Shown in pieces: positions 7,770-15,899 of a stretch of DNA of 64,000 nucleotides. The position numbers and the translations under genes were made by a program. The stretch lies in NCBI GenBank assembly GCA_034370385.1, contig JAXMKZ010000023.1:1-64000 (forward strand), read 5' to 3'. A model generated the notes under the pieces. That model was not told the DNA's origin, ran no database searches, and saw only the letters and a list, made by a program, of their open reading frames with translations. The stretch is from Coriobacteriia bacterium (GTDB taxonomy: Bacteria > Actinomycetota > Coriobacteriia > Anaerosomatales > PHET01). Position 1 is the stretch's first letter, and each line of letters starts with the position of its first letter.

Positions 7770-8599
7770 GCTCCCAGTTCGTGCGCACGGCGCACTGCTG
7801 CGGCCACGGCGGCGGCGAAGGATGCGCGGACGGCCCCGGCTTCAAGGCGCTCGAGGGCCGCTATGGTCGTTCCACCCGGACTGGCTACGCCGTCGATCAG
7901 TTCCTCGGGGTGCATGCCCGTCTCGGACAGCAACGCCGCGGTCCCCCGCATCGTCTGGACCGCAAGGTCCTGGGCGACGGGGCGCGGCAGGCCCTCGGCG
8001 ACGCCCGCCCGTGCGAGCGCGTCGATGACGAGGGCGAAGTACGCGGGACCCGAGCCCGAGATCGCGGTGGCCGCGTCCATCAGCTTCTCGTCGATGACCT
8101 GCGCCTCGCCGATCGATGCGAACAGGTCGGCCACCAGCGCCACGTCATCCTCGCTCGCTTCAGACCCGCCACAGACGAGCGCCATACCCTCGCCCACCAA
8201 CGCGGGTGTGTTCGGCATCACGCGCACCACGCGCGAGCCGGCGGGCAGCAGAGACTCGATCCGTGCGGTCGAGAATCCGGCTGCAATCGACACCACGAGC
8301 GTGCCGGAAAGTTCAGACGCCACGTCGCGAACAACCTGCTCGAGCACCTGCGGCTTGACCGCCAGTATGGCCATGCTCGCGTCAAGCAAGGCCTGCGAGT
8401 TGCGCGCTACACACATGAACGGATACCGGTCGATGAGTTCCGTCCGACGCTCGGCGTCGGGTTCGGCCACGATGATCTGCGAGTTGCCCAGCGTGCCTGC
8501 ATCCACCAGCCCGCCAGCGATAGCCTCGCCCATCTTGCCGCCGCCGATCATGGCAACGACACCGAACCGCGCATTGCCCGGCATGTTCTCGACGGTCAT
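7766..8599 (-). CDS. proC: Pyrroline-5-carboxylate reductase
   Basis: Reduces 1-pyrroline-5-carboxylate to proline with NAD(P)H. The N-terminal dinucleotide-binding fold is seen at VVAMIGGGKMGEAIAGG. The conserved VRVMPNTPALVGEGM and, near the C-terminus, SPGGTTIAALERLE are diagnostic. The ATG start at 8597-8599 has GGAG upstream; a longer frame to 8722 runs into sepF and is rejected. At 277 aa the length is normal. It is embedded in sepF-proC-yggT-divIVA, the common Gram-positive arrangement in which proC sits among division genes without an obvious functional reason. Confidence 0.95.
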   Translation of the reverse strand: MTVENMPGNARFGVVAMIGGGKMGEAIAGGLVDAGTLGNSQIIVAEPDAERRTELIDRYPFMCVARNSQALLDASMAILAVKPQVLEQVVRDVASELSGTLVVSIAAGFSTARIESLLPAGSRVVRVMPNTPALVGEGMALVCGGSEASEDDVALVADLFASIGEAQVIDEKLMDAATAISGSGPAYFALVIDALARAGVAEGLPRPVAQDLAVQTMRGTAALLSETGMHPEELIDGVASPGGTTIAALERLEAGAVRASFAAAVAAAVRRAHELGA

Positions 8600-8606
8600 G
8601 GCTGAG

Positions 8607-9167
8607 CTACTCCGCGGTAGGGAACAGGCCGGTGGACTGGAGACGGCGCCTATCGGCCTCGGAGACCTCGACGTTGTGGGGAGAGAGCATGAAGACCTTG
8701 TCCGAGACCTTCTGCAAGCCACCCTCGAGGCCGTAGGTCAATCCGGATGCGAAGTCGATCAAGCGCTTGGCCACATCCGGCTTGGTCATCGTGAGGTTCA
8801 TGATGACCGGCGTGCCCTGTTTGAACTTGTCCGCGATCGATTTGGCCTCGTCGAAACTCTTGGGCTCAACGATGTGCATCTTGACCTGGGGCGCTCCCTG
8901 CGTCATCGAAGCCGCGCCCGTGGGCACGCTGCGCAACGGGGCGACTCCGCCGCGCGGATCGCGCCCGTAGTCGCCGCTCCTGTCGACGCGGCGCACGGCA
9001 TTGACGCCCGCCCCGGAGCCGTAGGGTGACTCGAACCCGGCATGACGCGGCGCAGGCGCCTCGTCTTCGTAATCGTCGTCGCCGTGATACTCGTCGTCTT
9101 CGTAGTATTCGTCGTCGTACTCGTCCTCAAGACCGAGCCGTACTTTGATGTTGTGCCACAGACCCAC
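8607..9167 (-). CDS. sepF: Cell-division protein SepF
   Basis: A membrane-anchoring partner of FtsZ that substitutes for FtsA in actinobacteria and other Gram-positives. It has the N-terminal amphipathic start (MGLWHNIKVRLGL), a long acidic D/E/Y-rich linker (residues about 14-38), a variable linker, and the C-terminal SepF domain (MHIVEPKSFDEAK ... GTPVIMNLT ... RLIDFASGLTYGLEGGL). The start is GTG at 9165-9167, preceded by GAAGGAGTC. With no ftsA in the adjacent dcw cluster, SepF is probably the main membrane tether for FtsZ in this organism (inference). Confidence 0.95.
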   Translation of the reverse strand: MGLWHNIKVRLGLEDEYDDEYYEDDEYHGDDDYEDEAPAPRHAGFESPYGSGAGVNAVRRVDRSGDYGRDPRGGVAPLRSVPTGAASMTQGAPQVKMHIVEPKSFDEAKSIADKFKQGTPVIMNLTMTKPDVAKRLIDFASGLTYGLEGGLQKVSDKVFMLSPHNVEVSEADRRRLQSTGLFPTAE

Positions 9168-9191
9168 GCGTGACTCCTTCGTGACCGCCCC

Positions 9192-9872
9192 TCACCTGCC
9201 GAAGATGGCCCGTCCTACACGCACCATGGTGGAACCCTCTTCGATCGCGACGCGGAAATCGTTCGACATCCCCATCGACAACTCGTCTAACTCTACACCA
9301 TTGAGCGGCATCTCTCTGAAGGAATCCCGCAGGTCTTTGAGGTCGCGGAAGACCCAGCCGGCGTCCGCAGGACGCCCCAGCGGGGCCATCGTCATGAGAC
9401 CGCGCACCCTGAGTGACTCGCGCGCTTGCGATGCATCGATGAGCGCCTCTCTCACGTCGTCGGGGTGAAACCCGTGCTTGCTGGCCTCCCCGCTGACGTT
9501 GACTTGGAGCAAGACGTCTTGCACGACGCCCGCGAGAGCCGCCCGCTTAGCGATCTCCTCGATCAGGTGGCGGCTGTCCACGGAGTGAATCAGATGAGCG
9601 CGTCCGACGATGTCTTTGGCCTTGTTGGTCTGAAGCGTGCCGATGAAGTGCCAGCGCACATCGGGAAACAGTCCGTACTTGCCCAAGAACTCCTGGACCC
9701 GGTTCTCGCCGAAGTCGGCGACACCAAAATCCGCGGCACACCGAATCTCCTCGATGCCGACGGTCTTGGTGACGGCCACTATGGTCACGTCGGACGGGTC
9801 GCGGCCTGCGATATCGGCTGCATCCGCTACCTGCCGGCGGATCGCCTCGTAGCGAGCCGCAACGGTACTCAT
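9192..9872 (-). CDS. YggS/PLPBP-family pyridoxal-phosphate-binding protein
   Basis: A 226-aa PLP-binding protein of the alanine-racemase-fold (type III) family involved in vitamin B6 homeostasis; no catalytic reaction is established for the family. The PLP lysine is in VAVTKTV (about residue 36). Also conserved are FGENRVQEF, WHFIGTLQTNKAKDI, HSVDS and the phosphate-binding SMGMSNDFRVAIEEGSTMVRVG. It lies just upstream of sepF, the typical yggS-sepF-proC-yggT order. A 9-bp gap follows the phoU stop. Confidence 0.94.
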   Translation of the reverse strand: MSTVAARYEAIRRQVADAADIAGRDPSDVTIVAVTKTVGIEEIRCAADFGVADFGENRVQEFLGKYGLFPDVRWHFIGTLQTNKAKDIVGRAHLIHSVDSRHLIEEIAKRAALAGVVQDVLLQVNVSGEASKHGFHPDDVREALIDASQARESLRVRGLMTMAPLGRPADAGWVFRDLKDLRDSFREMPLNGVELDELSMGMSNDFRVAIEEGSTMVRVGRAIFGR

Positions 9873-9881
9873 GCTGTTTGT

Positions 9882-10547
9882 CTACTCTTCCTTAGCGGTG
9901 TCAGCGGACCACTCTCGATCGCCCGTGATCACATAGGCGATGCGCTCGCCGATGTCGACCGCGTTGTCCGCGATGCGCTCGAGGTAGCGGCTGGCCAGCA
10001 CCATCGAGCTGGCCCACTCGATGTCCTCCTCCTCGTGGAGGCGCGCCAGCTCCCTGAAGAACTGCTTGTACAGATGGTCGATAGGCTCATCAAGCTCGGG
10101 AAGCTTACAGGCGAGCTCAAGGTCGCGCTCTGCCAGCGCCTCACGCGTGGCGTCGAGAACGCGGTAGACGAGGTTGCCCTGCGCTTGGATGAGATCGTAG
10201 AGCGTCTGGGGGCCTTTCCGCCCCGCCGTGCGACGGGTGGCCTTGGCGATGTTGACGGCTAGGTCGGCCATCCGCTCCAGGTGCATGGCGATGAAGGTCA
10301 GTGACATCAGAAGGCGAAGGTCACGCGCCACGGGGAACTGCGTCGCGATGGTCTCCACGACGCGCTCCTCGATTCCCGCGCAGAGCACATCGATCGCGTC
10401 GTCGCCGTCGATCACCTCCACCGCCAGATCGACGTCGCCTGCCACGAGCGAGGTGACCGCCTTGCGGGTGGCCGTCTCCACTTCGGCGACTATGCTCACG
10501 ACCTCAGCATGCAGGTCGACGAGTTCCTTGTTGAACTGCTCGCGCAT
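9882..10547 (-). CDS. phoU: PhoU-family phosphate-signalling regulator
   Basis: A cytoplasmic all-helical protein of two PhoU repeats that normally links the PstSCAB phosphate importer to PhoR signalling. Metal-binding-type acidic motifs are visible (VIDGDDAIDVLCAGIEE, ERMADLAVNIAK and RYLERIADNAVDIGERI). The length of 221 aa is standard. The ATG start at 10545-10547 is preceded by GGAGGAGCG; the extension to 10685 is not supported. It is isolated from any pst or phoBR gene here and interrupts the usual pgeF-yggS adjacency. Confidence 0.93.
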   Translation of the reverse strand: MREQFNKELVDLHAEVVSIVAEVETATRKAVTSLVAGDVDLAVEVIDGDDAIDVLCAGIEERVVETIATQFPVARDLRLLMSLTFIAMHLERMADLAVNIAKATRRTAGRKGPQTLYDLIQAQGNLVYRVLDATREALAERDLELACKLPELDEPIDHLYKQFFRELARLHEEEDIEWASSMVLASRYLERIADNAVDIGERIAYVITGDREWSADTAKEE

Positions 10548-10586
10548 GGCGCGCTCCTCCGATAGGCCTTCTTCCGATTCATACCC

Positions 10587-10592
10587 AGTATA
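10587..10592 (-). promoter_or_regulatory. Possible -10 box for phoU
   Basis: The minus strand reads TATACT, about 40 bp before the phoU start, in the only non-coding gap (10548-10662) between pgeF and phoU. No good -35 is found at 16-18 bp, so this is a weak call. The gap suggests phoU and the division genes after it can be transcribed independently of pgeF. Confidence 0.35.
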
Positions 10593-10662
10593 GGGTCTCG
10601 TTGCGAACGTTATGTTGCACGCAGGTAACTCTGGGGGTGACGTCCGTTGTGCGATCCCGCAG

Positions 10663-11526
10663 CTACGGCGACAGAACGCACGCAAGCGCCCCGTGGCGCC
10701 CAGTGAGGCCCTCCTCGGCGCGGTATGAGAAGAACCGATCGGTCGCCTCGAACGTGCAGGTTCCGAGGCGGGCGATGCAGCACGGATCGACTCCTGCGTC
10801 GGTCAATGAAGCGGACACCACGGCGCCAAGATCGAGTCCCCCCGATTCGGCCCGCGCAAACGTACCAAAGGTGCGAACGAAATGCGACATGATCGATTCA
10901 TCAACCACGTAGTGGCACGCACGGATGTGGGGACCCACGTAGGCCCGAAGATGCGCCGGGCTTCTCTCGGCCGATTCACAAAGTGCTCGAACGGCTATCC
11001 CGGGCAGACCGGCGAGTGCTCCGCGCCAGCCCGCGTGAACCACTGAGACGGCGGGACGAGAGCCCCCTTCGCCGTCACCCGGCCACACCAGCACCACCGG
11101 AACACAGTCGGCAAAACACATGAGGAGCGCAACGTCAGGCTCCCGGGTGACCAGTGCATCACATCCCGGCACAGGCGAACCCAATGCGTACTCGCCCGCA
11201 TCGATGGTCACCACCCGGTCGCCATGGACCTGCTCGGCCATCACCAGCCGCACGCTCCCGTAGCCAAGCCCCACGGATTCCAACAGTCGATGCCGGTTCT
11301 CGTCGACAGCTCTCGGATCGTCTCCCACATGATCGGCAAGGTTCAGTGAGGCGTGGGGGCCGCAGCTTACTCCCCCACCGCGCTCGGTGAACGCGACGAG
11401 CACACCGGCTGCGTCCAGAAGCGACGGATCGGTCCACACGGCAACGCCGTGATTCTCAACGCGCACAAGCGCCGGATCTCGGCGCTCCAGCCCTGATGCC
11501 ACCAGTACCTCCCGGGTTGCCTGCAT
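10663..11526 (-). CDS. pgeF: PgeF/YfiH-family peptidoglycan-editing / purine nucleoside phosphorylase-like protein
   Basis: A DUF152/laccase-domain protein. Family members act on purine nucleosides, and E. coli PgeF (YfiH) removes misincorporated serine-containing UDP-MurNAc precursors. Metal ligands are visible: His in AEQVHGDRV, Cys in MCFADCVPVV, His in VVHAGWRGALAG, and the GPHIRACHYVV loop. The C-terminus (DRFFSYRAEEGLTGRHGAL) matches the family. At 287 aa it is slightly longer than usual, with an extra N-terminal segment of about 25 residues. The ATG at 11524-11526 lacks a strong ribosome-binding site, so the start is uncertain. It is divergent from the DUF4013-like gene. Confidence 0.9.
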   Translation of the reverse strand: MQATREVLVASGLERRDPALVRVENHGVAVWTDPSLLDAAGVLVAFTERGGGVSCGPHASLNLADHVGDDPRAVDENRHRLLESVGLGYGSVRLVMAEQVHGDRVVTIDAGEYALGSPVPGCDALVTREPDVALLMCFADCVPVVLVWPGDGEGGSRPAVSVVHAGWRGALAGLPGIAVRALCESAERSPAHLRAYVGPHIRACHYVVDESIMSHFVRTFGTFARAESGGLDLGAVVSASLTDAGVDPCCIARLGTCTFEATDRFFSYRAEEGLTGRHGALACVLSP

Positions 11527-11618
11527 GTCCCAATCTCGCCATCCATCGCGTAACGCGACGTGTGCTGGGGTATGCAGGTAGACGACGACCCCATCATCAT
11601 ATCGAGAGAGAGGCGACC

Positions 11619-12560
11619 GTGAGCAACTTGGACTTAGGCAGAGCGTTCAAGGCCCCGTTCGATGACCCGGACTGGGTCAATCGCACGCTGATGGGCTTCC
11701 TGTGGGGGCTGCTCGGCGTCACGGCCCCCGCGGTCTACGGAGCCCAACTCGAGTACATCAGGAACGTTTCGCACGGTGACGAACGCCTCCCTGACTGGAA
11801 CGACTTCGGGCGCAAGTGGGTCGAGGGACTCCTGCTGGCCATCGCAGGATTCATCTACTTCCTGCCGGTGATGATCCTAGGCGCAATCATGGTGGTGCCG
11901 AGCGTGCTCACCGCTGTGGCCTCGGGCGGCGATTCGGATGCGTTCGGCGCCCTCTTGGGCGGTAGCCTGTGCCTGTTCACCCTCATCGCGATCGTGTACT
12001 CGGTCGTGGTCTCGATCTTCTACTCCGCCGCTATGACCCACTACGCGATGCGTCGCACGTTCGGCGCGTTCTTCGAGTTCGGTGCGATCATGCAGAAGGT
12101 GCGTGGGGGCACCGGGTACTACACCGCGTGGCTCTACGTGCTGATCGTGTCCTTCGCCCTCTCGACGGCTGTCAGCCTCATATCCAGTGTCACGGGTGGT
12201 ATCGGCGGCATCCTCGTGCCTGCCCTCTACTACCTGGGTGCCATGATGATGGGCCACGTTCTCGGCCAGTGGGCGCGTGCGGCGTACGCTCCGTCCGCCG
12301 GCCCGACAGGCCCCGCCCCGAGCGGCTATGCACCTCCGCCCGCTCCGGCCGGGCCGGCTGGTTACATGCCGCCTCCCGCGCCTCCCGCGCCGTCCGCGCC
12401 CCCGGCACCACCCACAACGCAGCCTGCGAGTCCAGCGGCCCCGGCACCGGTTCCCTCTGAGAGCGTGCCGGTGGAGTACGCTCCTCCACCCCTGCCCCCC
12501 GACGACCCGGCCGCGTCGCCTCCGTCGCCGCCATCACCCCCATCGCCGCCGACAGGGTAG
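11619..12560 (+). CDS. DUF4013-like membrane protein with proline-rich tail
   Basis: A 313-aa integral membrane protein. The N-terminus begins LDLGRAFKAPFDDPDWVNR, typical of DUF4013 proteins. Four to five hydrophobic segments follow (about residues 23-45, 70-96, 108-140, 165-190, 194-215). After about residue 225 the sequence becomes a roughly 85-residue tail of P, A, S and G, likely cytoplasmic or surface-exposed and disordered. The GTG start at 11619 has GAGAGAGG upstream; the frame before it overlaps the divergent pgeF and is rejected. It is the only + strand gene between ftsZ and the sepF group. Function unknown. Confidence 0.8.
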   Translation: MSNLDLGRAFKAPFDDPDWVNRTLMGFLWGLLGVTAPAVYGAQLEYIRNVSHGDERLPDWNDFGRKWVEGLLLAIAGFIYFLPVMILGAIMVVPSVLTAVASGGDSDAFGALLGGSLCLFTLIAIVYSVVVSIFYSAAMTHYAMRRTFGAFFEFGAIMQKVRGGTGYYTAWLYVLIVSFALSTAVSLISSVTGGIGGILVPALYYLGAMMMGHVLGQWARAAYAPSAGPTGPAPSGYAPPPAPAGPAGYMPPPAPPAPSAPPAPPTTQPASPAAPAPVPSESVPVEYAPPPLPPDDPAASPPSPPSPPSPPTG

Positions 12561-12591
12561 CCTGCGCATACATCCTTCATGAATGAAACAA

Positions 12592-12630
12592 GAAGAGGCC
12601 CTCCGCGCACAGCGCGCGGAGGGCCTCTTC
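12592..12630. terminator. Bidirectional terminator between the DUF4013-like gene and ftsZ
   Basis: A perfect 17-bp stem (arms 12592-12608 and 12614-12630) with a 5-nt loop. On the minus strand it runs into TTGTTTCATT, a reasonable U-rich tail for ftsZ transcripts. On the plus strand it follows the DUF4013-like stop by 31 nt and ends in CTTCGTCT. It sits exactly between the two convergent genes. Confidence 0.8.
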
Positions 12631-12644
12631 GTCTAGAAGCAGTC

Positions 12645-12688
12645 GGACCCTGTGGCGACGAGGTCCCGCCGTCGTCGCCACAGGGTCC
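12645..12688. repeat. Second perfect 17-bp inverted repeat just after ftsZ
   Basis: Arms GGACCCTGTGGCGACGA (12645-12661) and its exact complement (12672-12688) flank a 10-nt loop, 18 nt past the ftsZ stop. There is no T-tract on either side. It may work with the adjacent hairpin as a tandem terminator, or protect the ftsZ mRNA 3' end. It could also be a dispersed repeat element; I did not recognise another copy in the window. Confidence 0.7.
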
Positions 12689-12706
12689 ATACCGGTGAAG
12701 ATTCTA

Positions 12707-13783
12707 TCAGAATGAGCGCTTCTTAAGAAACGCCGGGATGTCGAGGTCCTCGTCCATCGGCTGAAAGGTCGGAACCGTCAGCCCGGCGTCCTCCTCGCTC
12801 AAAGCCGTGAACGACATCGTCTCTTGCTTCTTGGCGCCGTCGAACCCGGTGGCGATGACCGTGACACGAATCGAGTCCATCATCGAGTCGTCGATAACCG
12901 CACCGAAGATGATGTTGGCGTCCTGAGCCGCAGCTGCCGCAACGACCTCAGCCGCCTCGTTGACCTCGAAGAGCCCAAGGTCGCTGCCACCCGAGATCGA
13001 GAGCAGGACGCCTTGAGCACCCTGGATCGAGGATTCGAGCAGCGGGCTCGATATTGCCGCGGCCGCGGCCTCATGTGCGCGGTTGTCGCCGGTGGCGGTG
13101 CCGATGCCCATGAGTGCAGACCCGGCGTTGGCCATGATCGTGCGAACGTCCGCGAAGTCCAGGTTGATCAGTCCCGGTACGGTGATAAGGTCGGTGATTC
13201 CCTGGGTGCCCTGGCGCAGCACGTCGTCGGCCGTACGGAAGGCGTCCAGAATCGACGTCTTCTTCTCGGCCACCTGAAGCAGCCTGTCGTTGGGAATGAC
13301 GATGAGGGTATCAACGACGTCGCGCAGGCGCTTGATTCCGTCCTCGGCCTGAAGCGCACGCTTCCTGCCTTCGAATGCGAACGGCCGGGTCACAACACCC
13401 ACCGTCAGAGCGCCGATCTCCTCCTTGGCGATCTGGGCGATGACCGGTGCGGCACCCGTGCCCGTGCCGCCACCCTCGCCTGCAGTGATGAAGACCATGT
13501 CTGCACCCTGGAGGGCTTCCTTGATCTCGCCACGGTTCTCCTCGGCGGCTTGGAACCCGACGTCGGGGTCAGCCCCGGCACCCAGCCCCTTGGTGAGGTT
13601 GACCCCCACATGGACCTTGTAGTCCGCGTCGGACATCAGAAGCGCCTGGGCATCGGTGTTCACCGCGATGAACTCAACGCCCTTGACGCCCGCTTCGACC
13701 ATACGGTTGACCGCGTTGGTACCGCCGCCGCCGATGCCGACGACCTTGATGACGGCCAGGTAGTTCGCGCCTGTTTCCAGCAT
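12707..13783 (-). CDS. ftsZ: Cell-division GTPase FtsZ
   Basis: Tubulin homologue that forms the Z-ring. The GTP-binding signature GGGTGTG is at residues 104-110, preceded by the N-terminal [15 protein letters not shown]. The catalytic T7-loop region [11 protein letters not shown] is present. The C-terminal peptide [15 protein letters not shown], the docking site for SepF, FtsW and others, is intact. The linker before it is short (about 25 residues), so the protein is 358 aa, at the small end for the family. The ATG start has GGGAGGCAG upstream. It is the last gene of the dcw cluster, after ftsQ, and no ftsA is present. Confidence 0.97.
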   Translation of the reverse strand: MLETGANYLAVIKVVGIGGGGTNAVNRMVEAGVKGVEFIAVNTDAQALLMSDADYKVHVGVNLTKGLGAGADPDVGFQAAEENRGEIKEALQGADMVFITAGEGGGTGTGAAPVIAQIAKEEIGALTVGVVTRPFAFEGRKRALQAEDGIKRLRDVVDTLIVIPNDRLLQVAEKKTSILDAFRTADDVLRQGTQGITDLITVPGLINLDFADVRTIMANAGSALMGIGTATGDNRAHEAAAAAISSPLLESSIQGAQGVLLSISGGSDLGLFEVNEAAEVVAAAAAQDANIIFGAVIDDSMMDSIRVTVIATGFDGAKKQETMSFTALSEEDAGLTVPTFQPMDEDLDIPAFLKKRSF

Positions 13784-14008
13784 ATCTGCCTCCCCGGTGG
13801 GCCCGGTCAGAGCCTAAACCCTTAACCTCAAGTTGACCGTTACTGTTCGGGTGGAACGTTCAATCTTTGCATAAAGTACAGGGTGAGTGCAAGAGAAGAA
13901 TCGGAATTCGCCTCGACCTCAGGTTGAGGCATGCTCAAAATACCTGCTCAGAGGGTGTGTCCTAACCCTCAAGAGATTGACTGAGGCACTTGAGGCTGCG
14001 CTCAGATC
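13784..14008 (-). promoter_or_regulatory. ftsQ-ftsZ intergenic region with repeated CTCA motifs
   Basis: This 225-bp gap is by far the largest inside the dcw cluster and probably holds the ftsZ promoter(s). It contains two closely related 13-mers, AACCTCAAGTTGA (13824-13836) and GACCTCAGGTTGA (13915-13927), plus a related AACCCTCAAGAGATTGA at 13964-13980. ACCT-C-AGGT in the second copy is a perfect short palindrome. They may be operator sites. A possible -35 (TTGCAC on the minus strand, 13892-13887) lacks a good -10. Confidence 0.5.
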
Positions 14009-15037
14009 CTACTCAAGACCACGCCAGGTGGGACTCTCAACCACTCGCACGTTGATGTAGACGACCTTTCCCGCCTGCTGGTTGAGAATCTCAAGAGCGA
14101 TGCGTTCCTTCGTGGCAACATCCGTCGCCTCGCCAAAGTACACTTCGACCTCTTCGTCAGTCACCACTGCGGTCTTCTCTACACTCGGTGCAGAAACGTA
14201 GGCGACCCGGGAAAGCATCCCGGGAGATAGCCCGGCCACCAGTCTGGCGGCGTTCGATATCTCGCGCACCGTCACCTTGCGACCCGGAAGCGGCTTCACT
14301 TCCTCGACGTCGCGAACCACGGGGACCCCGGACTCCTCTGCGCTGCGCTCACCCAGCCACCAGCCGTCGGCGGACACCACCCAAAGCTCCTTGCCGCCCG
14401 CGTCGATGACCGCCGCAGGCCGCCGTTCCTCCACCTTGATCACCAGCCCGTGGGGAAAATCCCGCTCTACGCTTGCCTCGGCGACCCAAGGGGATTTCTC
14501 CACGCGCCGCTCAACGGCCCGGGTGGACAGCGTGAACATGGTTGCGCCAGCGGGCACAGCGGCCAAGGTCCGCACGTCTTCGTCACTGAGATGGCGTGCG
14601 CCCTCGACCCCGACATCATTGACGGCGAACACCGACGATCCGGCCAGCGCAACAATCCCCCAGAGGGACGCGACTATCCCTGCCACCGCCAGCACCGCGA
14701 TGAGGGTCCGACGCAGACGGATGCCCCGTTGTCGCCTCTCGCGCTCGTCGCGCTTGGTGTTGGCCAGCCGCTTGCCTTGCGAGCTGCGTGGAGCCTTCGC
14801 GTGACGTTGACGCCCGCGGCCCTGATCGGGGCCCGCGGCGTCCTTGGCACCCGGGGAACCCGGTGGCTGCGTGGCCCGTGCGGACCCGGTGCGACCGCGC
14901 GTGGTGCGCTCCGACTCAACGACGGGCTTGTCTCGATCGTAGCGTACCCGCACGGTCTCGTGAGCACCGATGACGACGCGCTTACGCGGGTTCGAACGAC
15001 CCGAGGAACCGGATTTCCGGCTCGAGCTCGATGCCAT
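14009..15037 (-). CDS. ftsQ: Cell-division protein FtsQ (POTRA domain)
   Basis: A bitopic divisome protein that with FtsL/FtsB controls septal peptidoglycan synthesis. It has a long, basic, low-complexity cytoplasmic N-terminus (about 120 residues rich in R, K, S, G), one membrane helix (LIAVLAVAGIVASLWGIVALAG), then a POTRA domain (VFAVNDVGVEGARHLSDEDVRTLA) and the FtsQ beta domain (SPWVAEASVERDFPHGLVIKVEERRPAAV). The ATG start at 15035-15037 has CAGGGAGAAC upstream and overlaps murB by 56 nt; the longer frame is not supported. At 342 aa it resembles actinobacterial FtsQ. Confidence 0.9.
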   Translation of the reverse strand: MASSSSRKSGSSGRSNPRKRVVIGAHETVRVRYDRDKPVVESERTTRGRTGSARATQPPGSPGAKDAAGPDQGRGRQRHAKAPRSSQGKRLANTKRDERERRQRGIRLRRTLIAVLAVAGIVASLWGIVALAGSSVFAVNDVGVEGARHLSDEDVRTLAAVPAGATMFTLSTRAVERRVEKSPWVAEASVERDFPHGLVIKVEERRPAAVIDAGGKELWVVSADGWWLGERSAEESGVPVVRDVEEVKPLPGRKVTVREISNAARLVAGLSPGMLSRVAYVSAPSVEKTAVVTDEEVEVYFGEATDVATKERIALEILNQQAGKVVYINVRVVESPTWRGLE

Positions 15038-15899
15038 TGTTCTCCCTGACTGCCCGCCGGATACGTGTGATGAGCTCGACGACGTCTGCCGCACTCGCTG
15101 TACCGGTATTGACGATGAAGTTGGCGTGCACGTCTGACACTGTCGCGCCGCCAACGCTCGCACCCTTCAGCCCAGCCGCCTCAATGAGGCGCCCTGCCGA
15201 GTCCCCTTCGGGGTTGACGAATACGCTACCTGCGCTGGGGACCCCGAGTGGTTGCGAACGCCTGCGCCGGCGCAGACTCGCCTCCATCACGCGTCGAATC
15301 TGATCGACCTCGCCCGCCTCAAGGCGAAGCGACGCCTCTACCACCACCGATGCGGGGGGAATCCCCGCGGACCGGTAGCACCAGCCCACTTCCTCTCCGC
15401 GGATGCAGGAAAGCCCTGATCCCGAGGAGTAAACGGTGAGGGACTCGACGATCTCCCCGATCCAGATCTCGCGACTACCGGCGTTCATCGCCAGAGCGCC
15501 ACCAACGGTGCCGGGAATACCGACCGCGAACTCAAGCCCCGTCAGACCGCGCTTGAATGCCTCCTGAACGATAATGGCCAGAATCACCGCTGCACCGCAT
15601 CGTAGGTGCTCTCCGTCGAGGGTGAACCGCTTGAATTCGCGACCAAGCACGACGACGATTCCTTCGTAGCCGGCGTCCGAGACGAGTACGTTGCTCCCCT
15701 TGCCCATCACGCTCCAGGCCACGCCCTCTTCCTCGGCCACCTGCATCACAAGGGCAAGATCGCCGACCGAGTCGCACTCGACGAACAGGGCCGCGGGGCC
15801 TCCGATTCGAAACGAGGTGTGTTTTGCGAGCGACTCGCCCGCCCTGACCGATCCGGTCATCTCGGCGGCCAGACGAGCATGGGCGGCTGCGACGCTCAT
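14982..15899 (-). CDS. murB: UDP-N-acetylenolpyruvoylglucosamine reductase
   Basis: Reduces UDP-GlcNAc-enolpyruvate to UDP-MurNAc with NADPH and FAD. The FAD-binding motifs are visible: HTSFRIGGPAALFVE at the N-terminus, GSNVLVSDAGYEGIVV, and GIPGTVGGALAMNAG. The catalytic serine region is PSAGSVFVNPEGDSAGRLIEAAGLKG, which marks a type II (GSVF) enzyme. The length of 305 aa is normal. The start overlaps the murC stop by 4 nt (ATGA). It feeds MurC, encoded directly upstream. Confidence 0.96.
   Translation of the reverse strand: MSVAAAHARLAAEMTGSVRAGESLAKHTSFRIGGPAALFVECDSVGDLALVMQVAEEEGVAWSVMGKGSNVLVSDAGYEGIVVVLGREFKRFTLDGEHLRCGAAVILAIIVQEAFKRGLTGLEFAVGIPGTVGGALAMNAGSREIWIGEIVESLTVYSSGSGLSCIRGEEVGWCYRSAGIPPASVVVEASLRLEAGEVDQIRRVMEASLRRRRRSQPLGVPSAGSVFVNPEGDSAGRLIEAAGLKGASVGGATVSDVHANFIVNTGTASAADVVELITRIRRAVRENNGIELEPEIRFLGSFEPA

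Noticed and set aside
12362-12555. Short tandem-repeat-like C/G tract (Pro-Ala repeats)
   Set aside because: It is the coding sequence of the proline-rich tail of the DUF4013-like protein, in frame with it, and not an independent repeat array or CRISPR.
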